Shown: positions 42,300 through 49,501 of the stretch, one piece after another
Numbering within the stretch: the first letter of the stretch is position 1
How the letters are laid out: each line of letters opens with the position of its first letter
Origin: Planctomycetota bacterium
GTDB lineage: Bacteria > Planctomycetota > PLA2 > JAEUHO01
Reading direction: 5' to 3'
NCBI GenBank assembly: GCA_020851795.1
Contig: JADZCA010000052.1
Coordinates: forward strand, 1-64,000
DNA: 64,000 nt
The notes under the pieces: model-generated
The model's database searches: none
What the model saw: the letters and a program-made list of their open reading frames with translations, nothing else
Told to the model about the DNA's origin: nothing
Position numbers and translations under genes: made by a program

Positions 42300-44825
42300 T
42301 CACTTCACGACGAAGACGAGCTTGCCACCGATCGCGCGGCCCCCGGGGGCCGTCAGCGCCACCGTCCGCGGCCCCGGCTCCGCCTTCGCGTCCACGCGGA
42401 CCCGCAGCGGCACCTGCGTCGCGGTCGCCCCGGGGGCCAGTTCGGCCGTCACGCCGGCGCCGGAGAACGTCACCGCGGTCGTGCCGAGCAGCCCGGTGCC
42501 CTTGACGAGGACCGTCGTCACCTGACCGCGGGTGCCTTCGGCGGGCTCGAGCGCGTCGATCGTGGGCATCGGGGCCGCCACGACCTCGAACAGCGCCGCC
42601 GCCACGCCGTCGGCAGTGCGCACGATCACGACGTGCGGACCCGGCGGCGTGCCCATCGGGGTCACGACGCGGACGGAGAGCTCCTCGGCCGACGACGCGA
42701 GGAGGTCGGGCTTGAGGGCCGCGGCGGCGCCCAGCCGCGTGACCTGCACGGCCGGCGCCTTCCCGCCGGGCGACAGCAGCGCGCGGCCGCGCAGGGTGAA
42801 CGTCACGTTGCCGGGCACGCCGACGGTCGGCGGGTCGATCGTCTCGACCCACGGAGGCGACGCGTCCACCGGCAGCGCGGCGGCCGATCCGCCCTCGGCC
42901 GTGGAGACGAGGAGCACCCACGCCCCGGGCCCCGTGGCGTCCGCGAGCGGCACGACGACGTCGAGCCGGTCGGCCGCCGCCTTCTCGACGCGGCACGCGA
43001 TCGGCGCGGAGCCGTCGGGATGCGCGAGCACCACGGTGGGCGCCGCGCCGTCGGCGCCGACGAGGTCGGCGCCCGTCACGACGACCTTCGCGTCGCCCGG
43101 GCGGACGAGGCGCGCAGGCGCGAGCGTGGCCACGGTCGGCCGCGCCGTCACCACCGTCGCCGCGGCCGCCGCCGCGCCCTCGGGCGTGCGGACCACGAGG
43201 AACGCGGGCCCGACCGGCGTTCCCGCCGGCGTGTCCACGCGGACCTTGAGCGCAGACGCCGTGGAGGCGACGACGGTCACCGGGATCGCGCCCGACGGTC
43301 CCACCGCGGTCACCGTGGGCGGCTGGTCGCCGCTCGCGCGCAGGTTGAGCCCCGACAGCGTGACCTCGCTCGCGCGTCCGCGCACGAGGCGCGCCGACGA
43401 CGACGCGGTCAGCGTGGGCGCGTTCCCGCCCCCGCCGGGCACGACGAGCGTCGCGACGCCCGCCCCGTCGGCCGTGCGCACCGCCACGGGGCGCGCGCCG
43501 GGCTTCGCGTCGGCCGCGACGCGGACGTGGGCGACGCCGGGCGCGGGGCCCGGGGTGAGCGTGACGCCGGGATCGTCCACGAGCAACCCGAGGGTCGCGC
43601 CCTCGAGCCCCGTGCCCTCGACGACGACGTCGGCCTCGGCGCCGGGCTTGAGCTCGGCGGGCGAGATCCCCGCGACCGACGGGCCGCGCAGGTTCACCGC
43701 GAAGGGGACGGTGGCCACGCCGAACGGGTGGTCGAGGACGAGCGTGCGCGGCCCCGGGCCCGCGTCCTTGGCGGCCCGCACGACCACCTTGCCGTTCGCG
43801 TCGGCCGACGCGACGACGAGCGGGTCCTCGGGGAGCACGCGCACGGAGAAGGGCGGGGGCGCGGCCTCGGTGGCGAGCTCGAGCGTCGCCTCCGCGCCGC
43901 GCGCGACGCCCGACGGCTTGACGCCGAGGAGGCGCGGCTCGGGGGTGGTGACGGTGAACGACGCGGTCGCGATCCCGTCGGGCGTGCGCAGGACGAGGAG
44001 GCGGGGCCCGGGCGTCGCGCCGGGCTTGACCGTCACGCGCAGCGGCACGGCCGCGGGCGTCGGCGCGCCGCGGGGCGCCACCGACACCGCGTCGTCGGGG
44101 ACCGCGAGCATGACGTTGGACGCCCCGGCGAGGTTCTTGCCCGCGACGGTGAGGTCCACCTCGCCGCCGCGCAGCACGGTGGCCGGCGTCACGGCCGTGA
44201 CCGACGGCGGCGCGAGCAGCACCGTGACGCTCGCGGCGAACTTCCCGTCGGTCGTCTCGACGCCGATCGAGCGCGGCCCCGCCGGCGTGTCGGGCGGCAC
44301 CGTCACCTTGAGCGTGAGCAGCTTGTCGGTGGGCTTGCCGACGAGCTTGACGGCCATCGGCGCGTCCACGACGAGGCGCGTCTCCTGCCCGACGAAGGCC
44401 AAGTTGCTGCCCTCGAGGCGCAGGTCGTACTCCGCGCCGCGGACCAGCGAGGCGGGGACGACCTTCGACACCACCGGGGATCGCAGCCGGACCTGGAACC
44501 GGTCCGACTTCGCGACGCCGAACTTCGTCTTGACCGACAGCTCGACGGGCCCGGCGGAGGCCGTCTCGGGGATGGTCAGGCGCAGGACGATCCGGTTCGC
44601 CGTCGGCAGCGGCAGGACGACGAGGCCGATCTCGCCGCGGTTGCACTTCACCTCGTCGTGCGGGAACAGCGCCGTGCCCTCGAGCGCGACGTCCACGGTG
44701 CCGCCGCGCAGCGCGGTCGCCGGCGCCACCGAACGGATCTTGGGCGGGTCCTCCCCCGCGGTGGCAGGCGCCCCCCCGCGGAAGACGACGGCGAGCAGCA
44801 GGAGGACGGCGGCGGCGCGGCGCAT
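42300..44825 (-). CDS. Secreted protein made of nine IPT/TIG-like repeats
   Basis: 841 aa. Signal peptide 1-24 (VLLLLAVVFRGGAPATAG). The rest is nine Ig-like modules of about 90 residues, each starting with a P-x-V-x-x-V-x-P-x-x-(L)-RGG pattern: PKIRSVAPATALRGG, PVVSKVVPASLVRGA, PSVTAVTPATVLRGG, PRLLGVKPSGVARGA, PSVAGISPAELKPGA, and so on, ending each time with a G.R..VRT.DG strand. No catalytic domain. Probably a periplasmic or surface scaffold. A GGGAG ribosome site and TACGAT box (44850-44855) define the start; the frame upstream is antisense to other genes. Confidence 0.82.
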   Translation of the reverse strand: MRRAAAVLLLLAVVFRGGAPATAGEDPPKIRSVAPATALRGGTVDVALEGTALFPHDEVKCNRGEIGLVVLPLPTANRIVLRLTIPETASAGPVELSVKTKFGVAKSDRFQVRLRSPVVSKVVPASLVRGAEYDLRLEGSNLAFVGQETRLVVDAPMAVKLVGKPTDKLLTLKVTVPPDTPAGPRSIGVETTDGKFAASVTVLLAPPSVTAVTPATVLRGGEVDLTVAGKNLAGASNVMLAVPDDAVSVAPRGAPTPAAVPLRVTVKPGATPGPRLLVLRTPDGIATASFTVTTPEPRLLGVKPSGVARGAEATLELATEAAPPPFSVRVLPEDPLVVASADANGKVVVRAAKDAGPGPRTLVLDHPFGVATVPFAVNLRGPSVAGISPAELKPGAEADVVVEGTGLEGATLGLLVDDPGVTLTPGPAPGVAHVRVAADAKPGARPVAVRTADGAGVATLVVPGGGGNAPTLTASSSARLVRGRASEVTLSGLNLRASGDQPPTVTAVGPSGAIPVTVVASTASALKVRVDTPAGTPVGPAFLVVRTPEGAAAAAATVVTARPTVATLAPARLVRPGDAKVVVTGADLVGADGAAPTVVLAHPDGSAPIACRVEKAAADRLDVVVPLADATGPGAWVLLVSTAEGGSAAALPVDASPPWVETIDPPTVGVPGNVTFTLRGRALLSPGGKAPAVQVTRLGAAAALKPDLLASSAEELSVRVVTPMGTPPGPHVVIVRTADGVAAALFEVVAAPMPTIDALEPAEGTRGQVTTVLVKGTGLLGTTAVTFSGAGVTAELAPGATATQVPLRVRVDAKAEPGPRTVALTAPGGRAIGGKLVFVVK

Positions 44826-44849
44826 CGGGGCTCCCGGGGTGGGGACCGG

Positions 44850-44855
44850 ATCGTA
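44850..44855 (-). promoter_or_regulatory. TACGAT -10 box of the IPT-repeat gene
   Basis: 24 nt upstream of the ATG, with GGGAG between. Confidence 0.45.
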
Positions 44856-45094
44856 GCCCGCCGACGGCACGGACGCCGAGGGCGCCTCCGGCTCGGTCGG
44901 GCCGTCGCGCCGCGACGCGGGCGCGCGGGCCCCGTTCGGACGCGCGCCACCCACCGAGCCGCCGGCTGCTCGCGGGCCTCGCCCGGGCGCACGCCGCGGC
45001 CGCGACGACCGCGCCTCGCGGAGACGGCGGCGGAGGGCGCCCGCGCGGGCAGACCGACCCCCGGCGCCGCGGCGCGTCCGCCGCGCGTGCGCGG

Positions 45095-45535
45095 TCAGTC
45101 CTCGCCGCCGCCGCGACGGTCGCGCTTGACCTCGCCCCGGCGGCGCTTGCCCGACAGCCGCCGCTCGCGCGACCCGCGGGTCGGGCGGGTGGCGCGCCGC
45201 GCGGGGGCCCGGTAGAGCGCGGTCCGCAGCAGGTCGCGGAGTCGCTCGAGCACGTCCTCGACGTTGCGCGGCTGGTCGCGGTGGCGGTCGGAGGCGAGGA
45301 CGAGGTCCCCGTCGGAGGCGAGCCGGGTCGCGAGCCGCGCGAGGGCGAGCGCCTTGTCGTCGCGCGAGAGCGCGCCCGACGCGGCGGGGTTCCACCGCAG
45401 CACGGCCTTGCTCTCGACCTTGTTCACGTTCTGCCCGCCCGGGCCGCTCGACGTGGCGTAGGAGAGCCGCAGCTCCCACCCGGGGATGCGGACGCGGGGC
45501 GTCACCTCGAGGAACGGGGGCAGGCGCGATGCCAC
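45095..45535 (-). CDS. arfB: Peptidyl-tRNA hydrolase ArfB-like ribosome rescue factor
   Basis: 146 aa. Catalytic motif SSGPGGQNVNKVESKA is the GGQ class of release factors without codon-recognition domain. The C-terminus is a basic tail (RRLSGKRRRGEVKRDRRGG) that in ArfB enters the mRNA channel of stalled ribosomes. It hydrolyses peptidyl-tRNA on non-stop complexes. GTG start, 6 nt behind a TACCCT box that overlaps the box of the divergent gene. Confidence 0.92.
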   Translation of the reverse strand: MASRLPPFLEVTPRVRIPGWELRLSYATSSGPGGQNVNKVESKAVLRWNPAASGALSRDDKALALARLATRLASDGDLVLASDRHRDQPRNVEDVLERLRDLLRTALYRAPARRATRPTRGSRERRLSGKRRRGEVKRDRRGGGED

Positions 45536-45541
45536 CCCCCG

Positions 45542-45551
45542 AGGGTACCCT
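45542..45551. promoter_or_regulatory. Palindromic overlapping -10 boxes for arfB and the pterin dehydratase gene
   Basis: AGGGTACCCT is a perfect palindrome and reads TACCCT on both strands. The plus-strand start codon is 7 nt after it, the minus-strand start codon 6 nt after its own box. Confidence 0.55.
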
Positions 45552-45558
45552 GTCGCCC

Positions 45559-45861
45559 ATGCGCACCGCGTCCCGCGCGCTCCTCTCGTCGGACGAGGCC
45601 GCCGCCGTGGCGGCCGGGCTGCCCGCGTGGCGCTTCACCCCCGACGGACGGACGCTCGAGCGGCTCGTGGACTGCGGCTCGTTCGCCGAGGCGATCGCGT
45701 TCGTCGGGCGCGTCGCGCTGCTCGCCGAGGCCGTGGGGCACGAGCCCGAGCTCGACGTGCGGGGCCCGATCGTGCGCGTGTCGCTCTCGACGCGCGCCGC
45801 GGGCGGCGTCACCTCCCTCGACGCGGACCTCGCGGACTGGATCGAGCGGGTCGCGCCGTGA
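45559..45861 (+). CDS. Pterin-4a-carbinolamine dehydratase
   Basis: 100 aa, standard length. Recycles the oxidised pterin cofactor formed by aromatic hydroxylases; some homologues serve molybdenum cofactor metabolism. The core ALLAEAVGHEPELDVRGPIVRV and THDAGG-like STRAAGGVTSLDADLA is the family pattern; the usual HHP reads HEP here, so one of the two catalytic His is replaced by Glu. Leaderless-type start. Overlaps the next gene by GTGA. Confidence 0.88.
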   Translation: MRTASRALLSSDEAAAVAAGLPAWRFTPDGRTLERLVDCGSFAEAIAFVGRVALLAEAVGHEPELDVRGPIVRVSLSTRAAGGVTSLDADLADWIERVAP

Positions 45862-46631
45862 CCGCCCCGACCGCGGACCCGCAGCGGCTCGCGGCCGCGC
45901 GGCAGCGGCTGGCGGCGCACGGCGTGGTCGTGCTCGGCGAAGACCACCTCCTGCTCGGCCTCGACAAGGCGGCGGGGGTGCTCTCGCAGCCGGGGCCGCA
46001 GGGCGAGACGTCGCTGGTCGAGCTGGTGGACGCGTACCGGCGCGAGGCGGAGGGCAAGCCCGGCCGCGCCTTCGTCGGCCTCGTCCACCGGCTCGACCGC
46101 AACGTGTCGGGCGCGATGGTCGTCGCGAAGTCGTCGAAGGCGGCGTCGCGCCTCGCGGCGGCGTTCCGCGGGCGCGAGGGCGTCGAGAAGGTCTACCTCG
46201 CGTGGACGTCGGGCGCGCCGCGCGACGAGCGCGGGACGCTGCGCGCGATGCTCGTCCGCGACCTCGTGCGCCGCGTGACGCGCGTGCGCGACGAGGGCGG
46301 CGACGACGGCGAGGGCCGCGAGGCGGTCCTCGACTACGAGGTCGAGGCCCGTGGCGACGGCGTGGCGCGCTTGCGCGTCCGGCTCCGCACGGGCGCCCCG
46401 CACCAGATCCGCGTGCAGCTGGCGCGCGAGGGCTGGCCGCTGCTCGGCGACGCGAAGTACGGCGGCCCGCCGGCCCCGCGCGCGGCGCGCTGCGAACGCC
46501 CGGCGCTGCACGCGCGCCGCCTCGTCGTGCCGCACCCCGTCGGCGGCACGCCGGTCGTCGTGGACGCGCCGGTGCCCGAGGACCTGCTGCGGCTCGACCG
46601 CGCGCTCGGGCTGCGCCCGCCCGCAGACTGA
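45858..46631 (+). CDS. RluA-family pseudouridine synthase
   Basis: 257 aa. Catalytic Asp in VHRLDRNVSGAMVVAKS (family HRLDxxTSG), followed by KVYLAWTSG and the RNA-binding/uracil region GAPHQIRVQLAREGWPLLGD, then RPALHARRLVVPHP. There is no N-terminal S4 domain, so it belongs to the compact RluA-type group and the RNA target is open. The GTG start overlaps the stop of the dehydratase gene (GTGA), so translation is coupled. Confidence 0.92.
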   Translation: MTAPTADPQRLAAARQRLAAHGVVVLGEDHLLLGLDKAAGVLSQPGPQGETSLVELVDAYRREAEGKPGRAFVGLVHRLDRNVSGAMVVAKSSKAASRLAAAFRGREGVEKVYLAWTSGAPRDERGTLRAMLVRDLVRRVTRVRDEGGDDGEGREAVLDYEVEARGDGVARLRVRLRTGAPHQIRVQLAREGWPLLGDAKYGGPPAPRAARCERPALHARRLVVPHPVGGTPVVVDAPVPEDLLRLDRALGLRPPAD

Positions 46632-46714
46632 GCCGGCGCGGGAAGGCGCGCCGCGGGGCGCCCTTTCGAGGCAGGCGCGCGCGCCCCGTGGTTGGATCGC
46701 GTCGGAGGTGCCCC

Positions 46715-47488
46715 ATGGGCTCGTCGTTCGCCGGTCGCGTCGTCCTCGTCACGGGAGGGACCTCCGGCATCGGGCGCGCGCTCGCGGTCGCGCTCGGGCG
46801 CGAGGGCGCGAGCGTGGCCGTCACCGGCCGCCGCGCCGAGCTCCTCGAGGCGACCTGCGCCGCGGTGCGCGAGGCCGGCGGCCGCGCGCTCGCGATCGTG
46901 GGCGACCAGCGCGACGAGGCGCACGCCAAGGACGCCGTGGAGCGCACGGTGGCGGCCTTCGGCGGGCTCGACGTGCTGGTCAACAACGCGGGCGTCATCG
47001 GCTCGGGCGCGCTCGAGACGACGACGACGGCCGAGTGGGACCGGATCTTCGACACGGACGTGAAGGGCCCGTTCTTCTTCCTGCGCGCGGCGATCCCCCA
47101 CCTCAAGGGCCGCCCGGGCGCCAACATCGTCAACCTCGGCAGCGTCGCGGGGATCCGTCCCTACGGCAACCTCTCCGTCTACTGCGCCGCCAAGGCCGCG
47201 CTCGACGAGCTGACCGAGTGCCTCGCGCTCGAGCTCGCGCCGCACGGCGTGAGGGTGAACTCGGTCAACCCCGGCGTCGTGGTGACCAACCTCCACAAGG
47301 CGAGCAACGCCGTGCCCGACTACGACGCCTTCCTCGAGCGCGGCAAGCAGACGCACCCGCTCGGCCGCGTGGGCCACGTGGACGACGTCGTCGCGGCGAT
47401 CCTCCACCTCGCCAGCGACGCCGCGCGCTGGGTCACCGGGACGCACGCGCTCGTCGACGGCGGCCGCTCGCTGACCGGGCTGCGCTAG
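46715..47488 (+). CDS. Short-chain dehydrogenase/reductase
   Basis: 257 aa, classical SDR. TGGTSGIGRALAVAL is the cofactor loop, NNAGVIG the structural motif, LGSVAGI carries the catalytic Ser region and YCAAK the Tyr/Lys pair. An Arg pair after strand 2 (TGRRAELL) suggests NADP preference. GTHALVDGGRSL closes the substrate pocket as in glucose-1-dehydrogenase-like SDRs. GGAGG 6 nt before the ATG. The substrate is unknown. Its TAG stop begins the 177-bp palindrome. Confidence 0.9.
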   Translation: MGSSFAGRVVLVTGGTSGIGRALAVALGREGASVAVTGRRAELLEATCAAVREAGGRALAIVGDQRDEAHAKDAVERTVAAFGGLDVLVNNAGVIGSGALETTTTAEWDRIFDTDVKGPFFFLRAAIPHLKGRPGANIVNLGSVAGIRPYGNLSVYCAAKAALDELTECLALELAPHGVRVNSVNPGVVVTNLHKASNAVPDYDAFLERGKQTHPLGRVGHVDDVVAAILHLASDAARWVTGTHALVDGGRSLTGLR

Positions 47489-47663
47489 GAGCCCGTCTGA
47501 GCAAGGCCCGTCGCGAGACCGAATCGGCCGAAGCGAGACGCGCAGCGCAGCCCGAGAGGCCCGGAGGCGGGTTCCTGACCCGCTGAGGAGCCTCGAGGGC
47601 GAGCACGCGCGTCGCAGCGAGAGACGATTCGGTCGCAGCAGGGCATTGCGAGGACGGGCTCCT
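47487..47663. repeat. 177-bp imperfect palindrome linking two TAG stop codons
   Basis: It starts AGGAGCCCGTC and ends GACGGGCTCCT; arms of about 39 bp are about 80 percent complementary, with CCGAATCG on both sides. The centre carries the core element found at 30491-30520 between GCCCGAGAGGC and GCCTCGAGGGC. The stop codons of the two convergent genes are shared with the outermost bases. Confidence 0.65.
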
Positions 47664-48498
47664 AGATCTCGAACACCATCCCGTCCTCGGCGACGTCGAA
47701 GCCGGGCGGGAGACCGCGCCGCTCGGGGGAGGACGGGTCGAGCAGCGGGTTGGTGTGGTTCATGTGCGTGAAGTAGACGCGGCCCTTGGCCCCGGCCAGC
47801 CGCGTCACGCTCTCGACCACGTAGGGGTGGCGCACCTCGAGGATGTCGCGGTGCGGCAGCTCGGCGGCGCTGAAGAAGGTGCCGTCCACCAGCGCCACGT
47901 CGGCCTCGCGGATCCGCTCGACCAGCGGCGGCGGCAGCGTGTCGGCGTCGGACACGTAGAGGAGCCGGCGCGACGGCCCCTCGATCTCGAAGCCGAGCGT
48001 GTCGGTGTCCTCGCCGCGGTGGGGCGAGAGGAACGCGTGCACCACCACGCCGTCGAAGGCGAGCGGGCGCCCCGGCGCGATCGTGCGCAGCTCGATCTCC
48101 TCGCGCTCGACGAGGTGCGACCACGGACGGTTGCCGCGCAGGAAGCGGGCGACGCTGGGCGTGCCGTACACCGGCAGCTTCGTCGTGTGCATCGCCTCCT
48201 TGCCGAAGAAGGCGAGGCCGAGGTAGTGGCCCACGTGGGCGTGCGTGATCGCGACCGCGTCCACGCCGCGGGGCCCGCGGCCCGTCGCGCGCCCGAGCAC
48301 CTCGAGCTGCTCGGGGAGGTCGGGGCTGGCGTCGATCAGGAACGTGCGCCCCGAAGCGCCCTCGACGGCGAGGCTGACGACGCGGCGGCGCCGCGACGGG
48401 TCGGTGCGGGCGGCGCCGCAGCGGGAGCACGTGCAGCCGGCGTGGGGCACGCCGCCGTCCTGCGCGGTGCCGAGCACGTGGACGCGGACGGGAGCCAT
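47662..48498 (-). CDS. PqqB-like metallo-beta-lactamase-fold hydrolase
   Basis: 278 aa. The start VHVLGTAQDGGVPHAGCTCSRC is diagnostic of the PqqB-like group; C22, C24 and C27 make a structural zinc site. Catalytic metal motif ITHAHVGHYLG. VSDADTL and YFTHMNHTNPLL are further ligands. No other pqq gene is near, so a role in PQQ synthesis is doubtful; a hydrolase or oxygen-dependent enzyme is possible. ATG 6 nt after a TAGCAT box. Confidence 0.85.
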   Translation of the reverse strand: MAPVRVHVLGTAQDGGVPHAGCTCSRCGAARTDPSRRRRVVSLAVEGASGRTFLIDASPDLPEQLEVLGRATGRGPRGVDAVAITHAHVGHYLGLAFFGKEAMHTTKLPVYGTPSVARFLRGNRPWSHLVEREEIELRTIAPGRPLAFDGVVVHAFLSPHRGEDTDTLGFEIEGPSRRLLYVSDADTLPPPLVERIREADVALVDGTFFSAAELPHRDILEVRHPYVVESVTRLAGAKGRVYFTHMNHTNPLLDPSSPERRGLPPGFDVAEDGMVFEI

Positions 48499-48504
48499 GC
48501 CCGG

Positions 48505-48510
48505 ATGCTA
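48505..48510 (-). promoter_or_regulatory. TAGCAT -10 box of the PqqB-like gene
   Basis: 6 nt upstream of the ATG; leaderless-type start. Confidence 0.5.
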
Positions 48511-48547
48511 CCCGCGACGCCGCGCCGACGCCCGCCCCGCGGCGCCG

Positions 48548-49498
48548 TCAGGACGCCGCGCCCGCGCCGTCGCCGCCCGGGTGGTCGTCGGGCAGCAGCG
48601 GGTCGGGGTCGGCGTGCACCGTCACCTCGGCGTCGGGGACGGCCTCGCGGACGGCCGCCCGCGCCCGCTCCGAGAGGCGGTGCGCGTCGGCGAACGGCAG
48701 GCGCCGGTCGAGGGCGACGGTCAGGTCCACGAAGCGCCGCCGCCCGGCCCGGCGGGTGCGCAGCGCGCGCAGGCCGCGCGCCTCGGGCACGCCGCGCGCG
48801 ACCGCCGCGCGGACCTCGGTCTCGACGTCGGCGCCGAGGTCGCGGTCCATCAGCTCGTCCACCGAGGCGCGGATCACGCTCCACGAGCTCTTGAGGACGA
48901 GGAACGCGACGCCGAGCCCCACCACGGGGTCGACCCACGTCCAGCCCGTCAGCGCCACGACGCCGAGCGCGGCGAAGACCCCGGCGTTCATCAGCACGTC
49001 CGAAGCGTAGTGGAGGCTGTCGGCGGCGAGCGCCACCGAGCCCGTCGCCTTCGCGGTGCGGCGCAGCAGCCACGTGATCCACGCGCTTGCGAGCACGCTG
49101 ACCGCCATCACGGCGAGGCCGACGGTCTCGTGGGCGGTGGCACTCCCTTCGACGAGGCGCTTGACGCTCTCGACGACGAGGTAGACGCCCGAGAACCCGA
49201 CCACCGCCCCCTGGAACATCCCCGCGAGGCTCTCGGCCTTGCCGTGCCCGTAGCGGTGGTCGTCGTCGGCGGGCCGGCCGCCGATCCGCACGGCGAGCAG
49301 GTTCACGCTCGACGCGAAGATGTCCATCAGCGAGTCCACGAACGACGCCGCGAGCGCGATCGACGAGGTCAGGATCGCCGCGAGCAGCTTGATCCCGCCG
49401 AGCCCGGACGCCACCAGCACGCTCGCCGTCGCCACGCGGACGGCACGACGGGTGCCCTCGGCGAGCGGGACGCGCGCGGGGTCGTGGGCGACGTGCAC
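48548..49498 (-). CDS. Cation diffusion facilitator (CDF) metal efflux protein, FieF-like
   Basis: 316 aa. Six membrane segments; the metal site appears in helix 2 (FVDSLMDI, D/D) and helix 5 (LHYASDVLMN, H/D), the DD-HD arrangement of zinc/iron FieF-type transporters. YGHGKAESLAG is the cytosolic loop motif. The C-terminal 90 residues are the cytosolic ferredoxin-like domain (RRFVDLTVALDRRLPFADAH). It exports divalent metal in exchange for protons. It follows the M1 peptidase with a 3-base gap and is co-transcribed. Confidence 0.92.
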   Translation of the reverse strand: MHVAHDPARVPLAEGTRRAVRVATASVLVASGLGGIKLLAAILTSSIALAASFVDSLMDIFASSVNLLAVRIGGRPADDDHRYGHGKAESLAGMFQGAVVGFSGVYLVVESVKRLVEGSATAHETVGLAVMAVSVLASAWITWLLRRTAKATGSVALAADSLHYASDVLMNAGVFAALGVVALTGWTWVDPVVGLGVAFLVLKSSWSVIRASVDELMDRDLGADVETEVRAAVARGVPEARGLRALRTRRAGRRRFVDLTVALDRRLPFADAHRLSERARAAVREAVPDAEVTVHADPDPLLPDDHPGGDGAGAAS

Positions 49499-49501
49499 GG
49501 G

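Noticed and set aside
42633..45215. 860-codon plus-strand frame opposite the IPT-repeat gene
   Set aside because: Its repeats are the complement of the IPT repeats; the minus-strand protein has a signal peptide and a known module.
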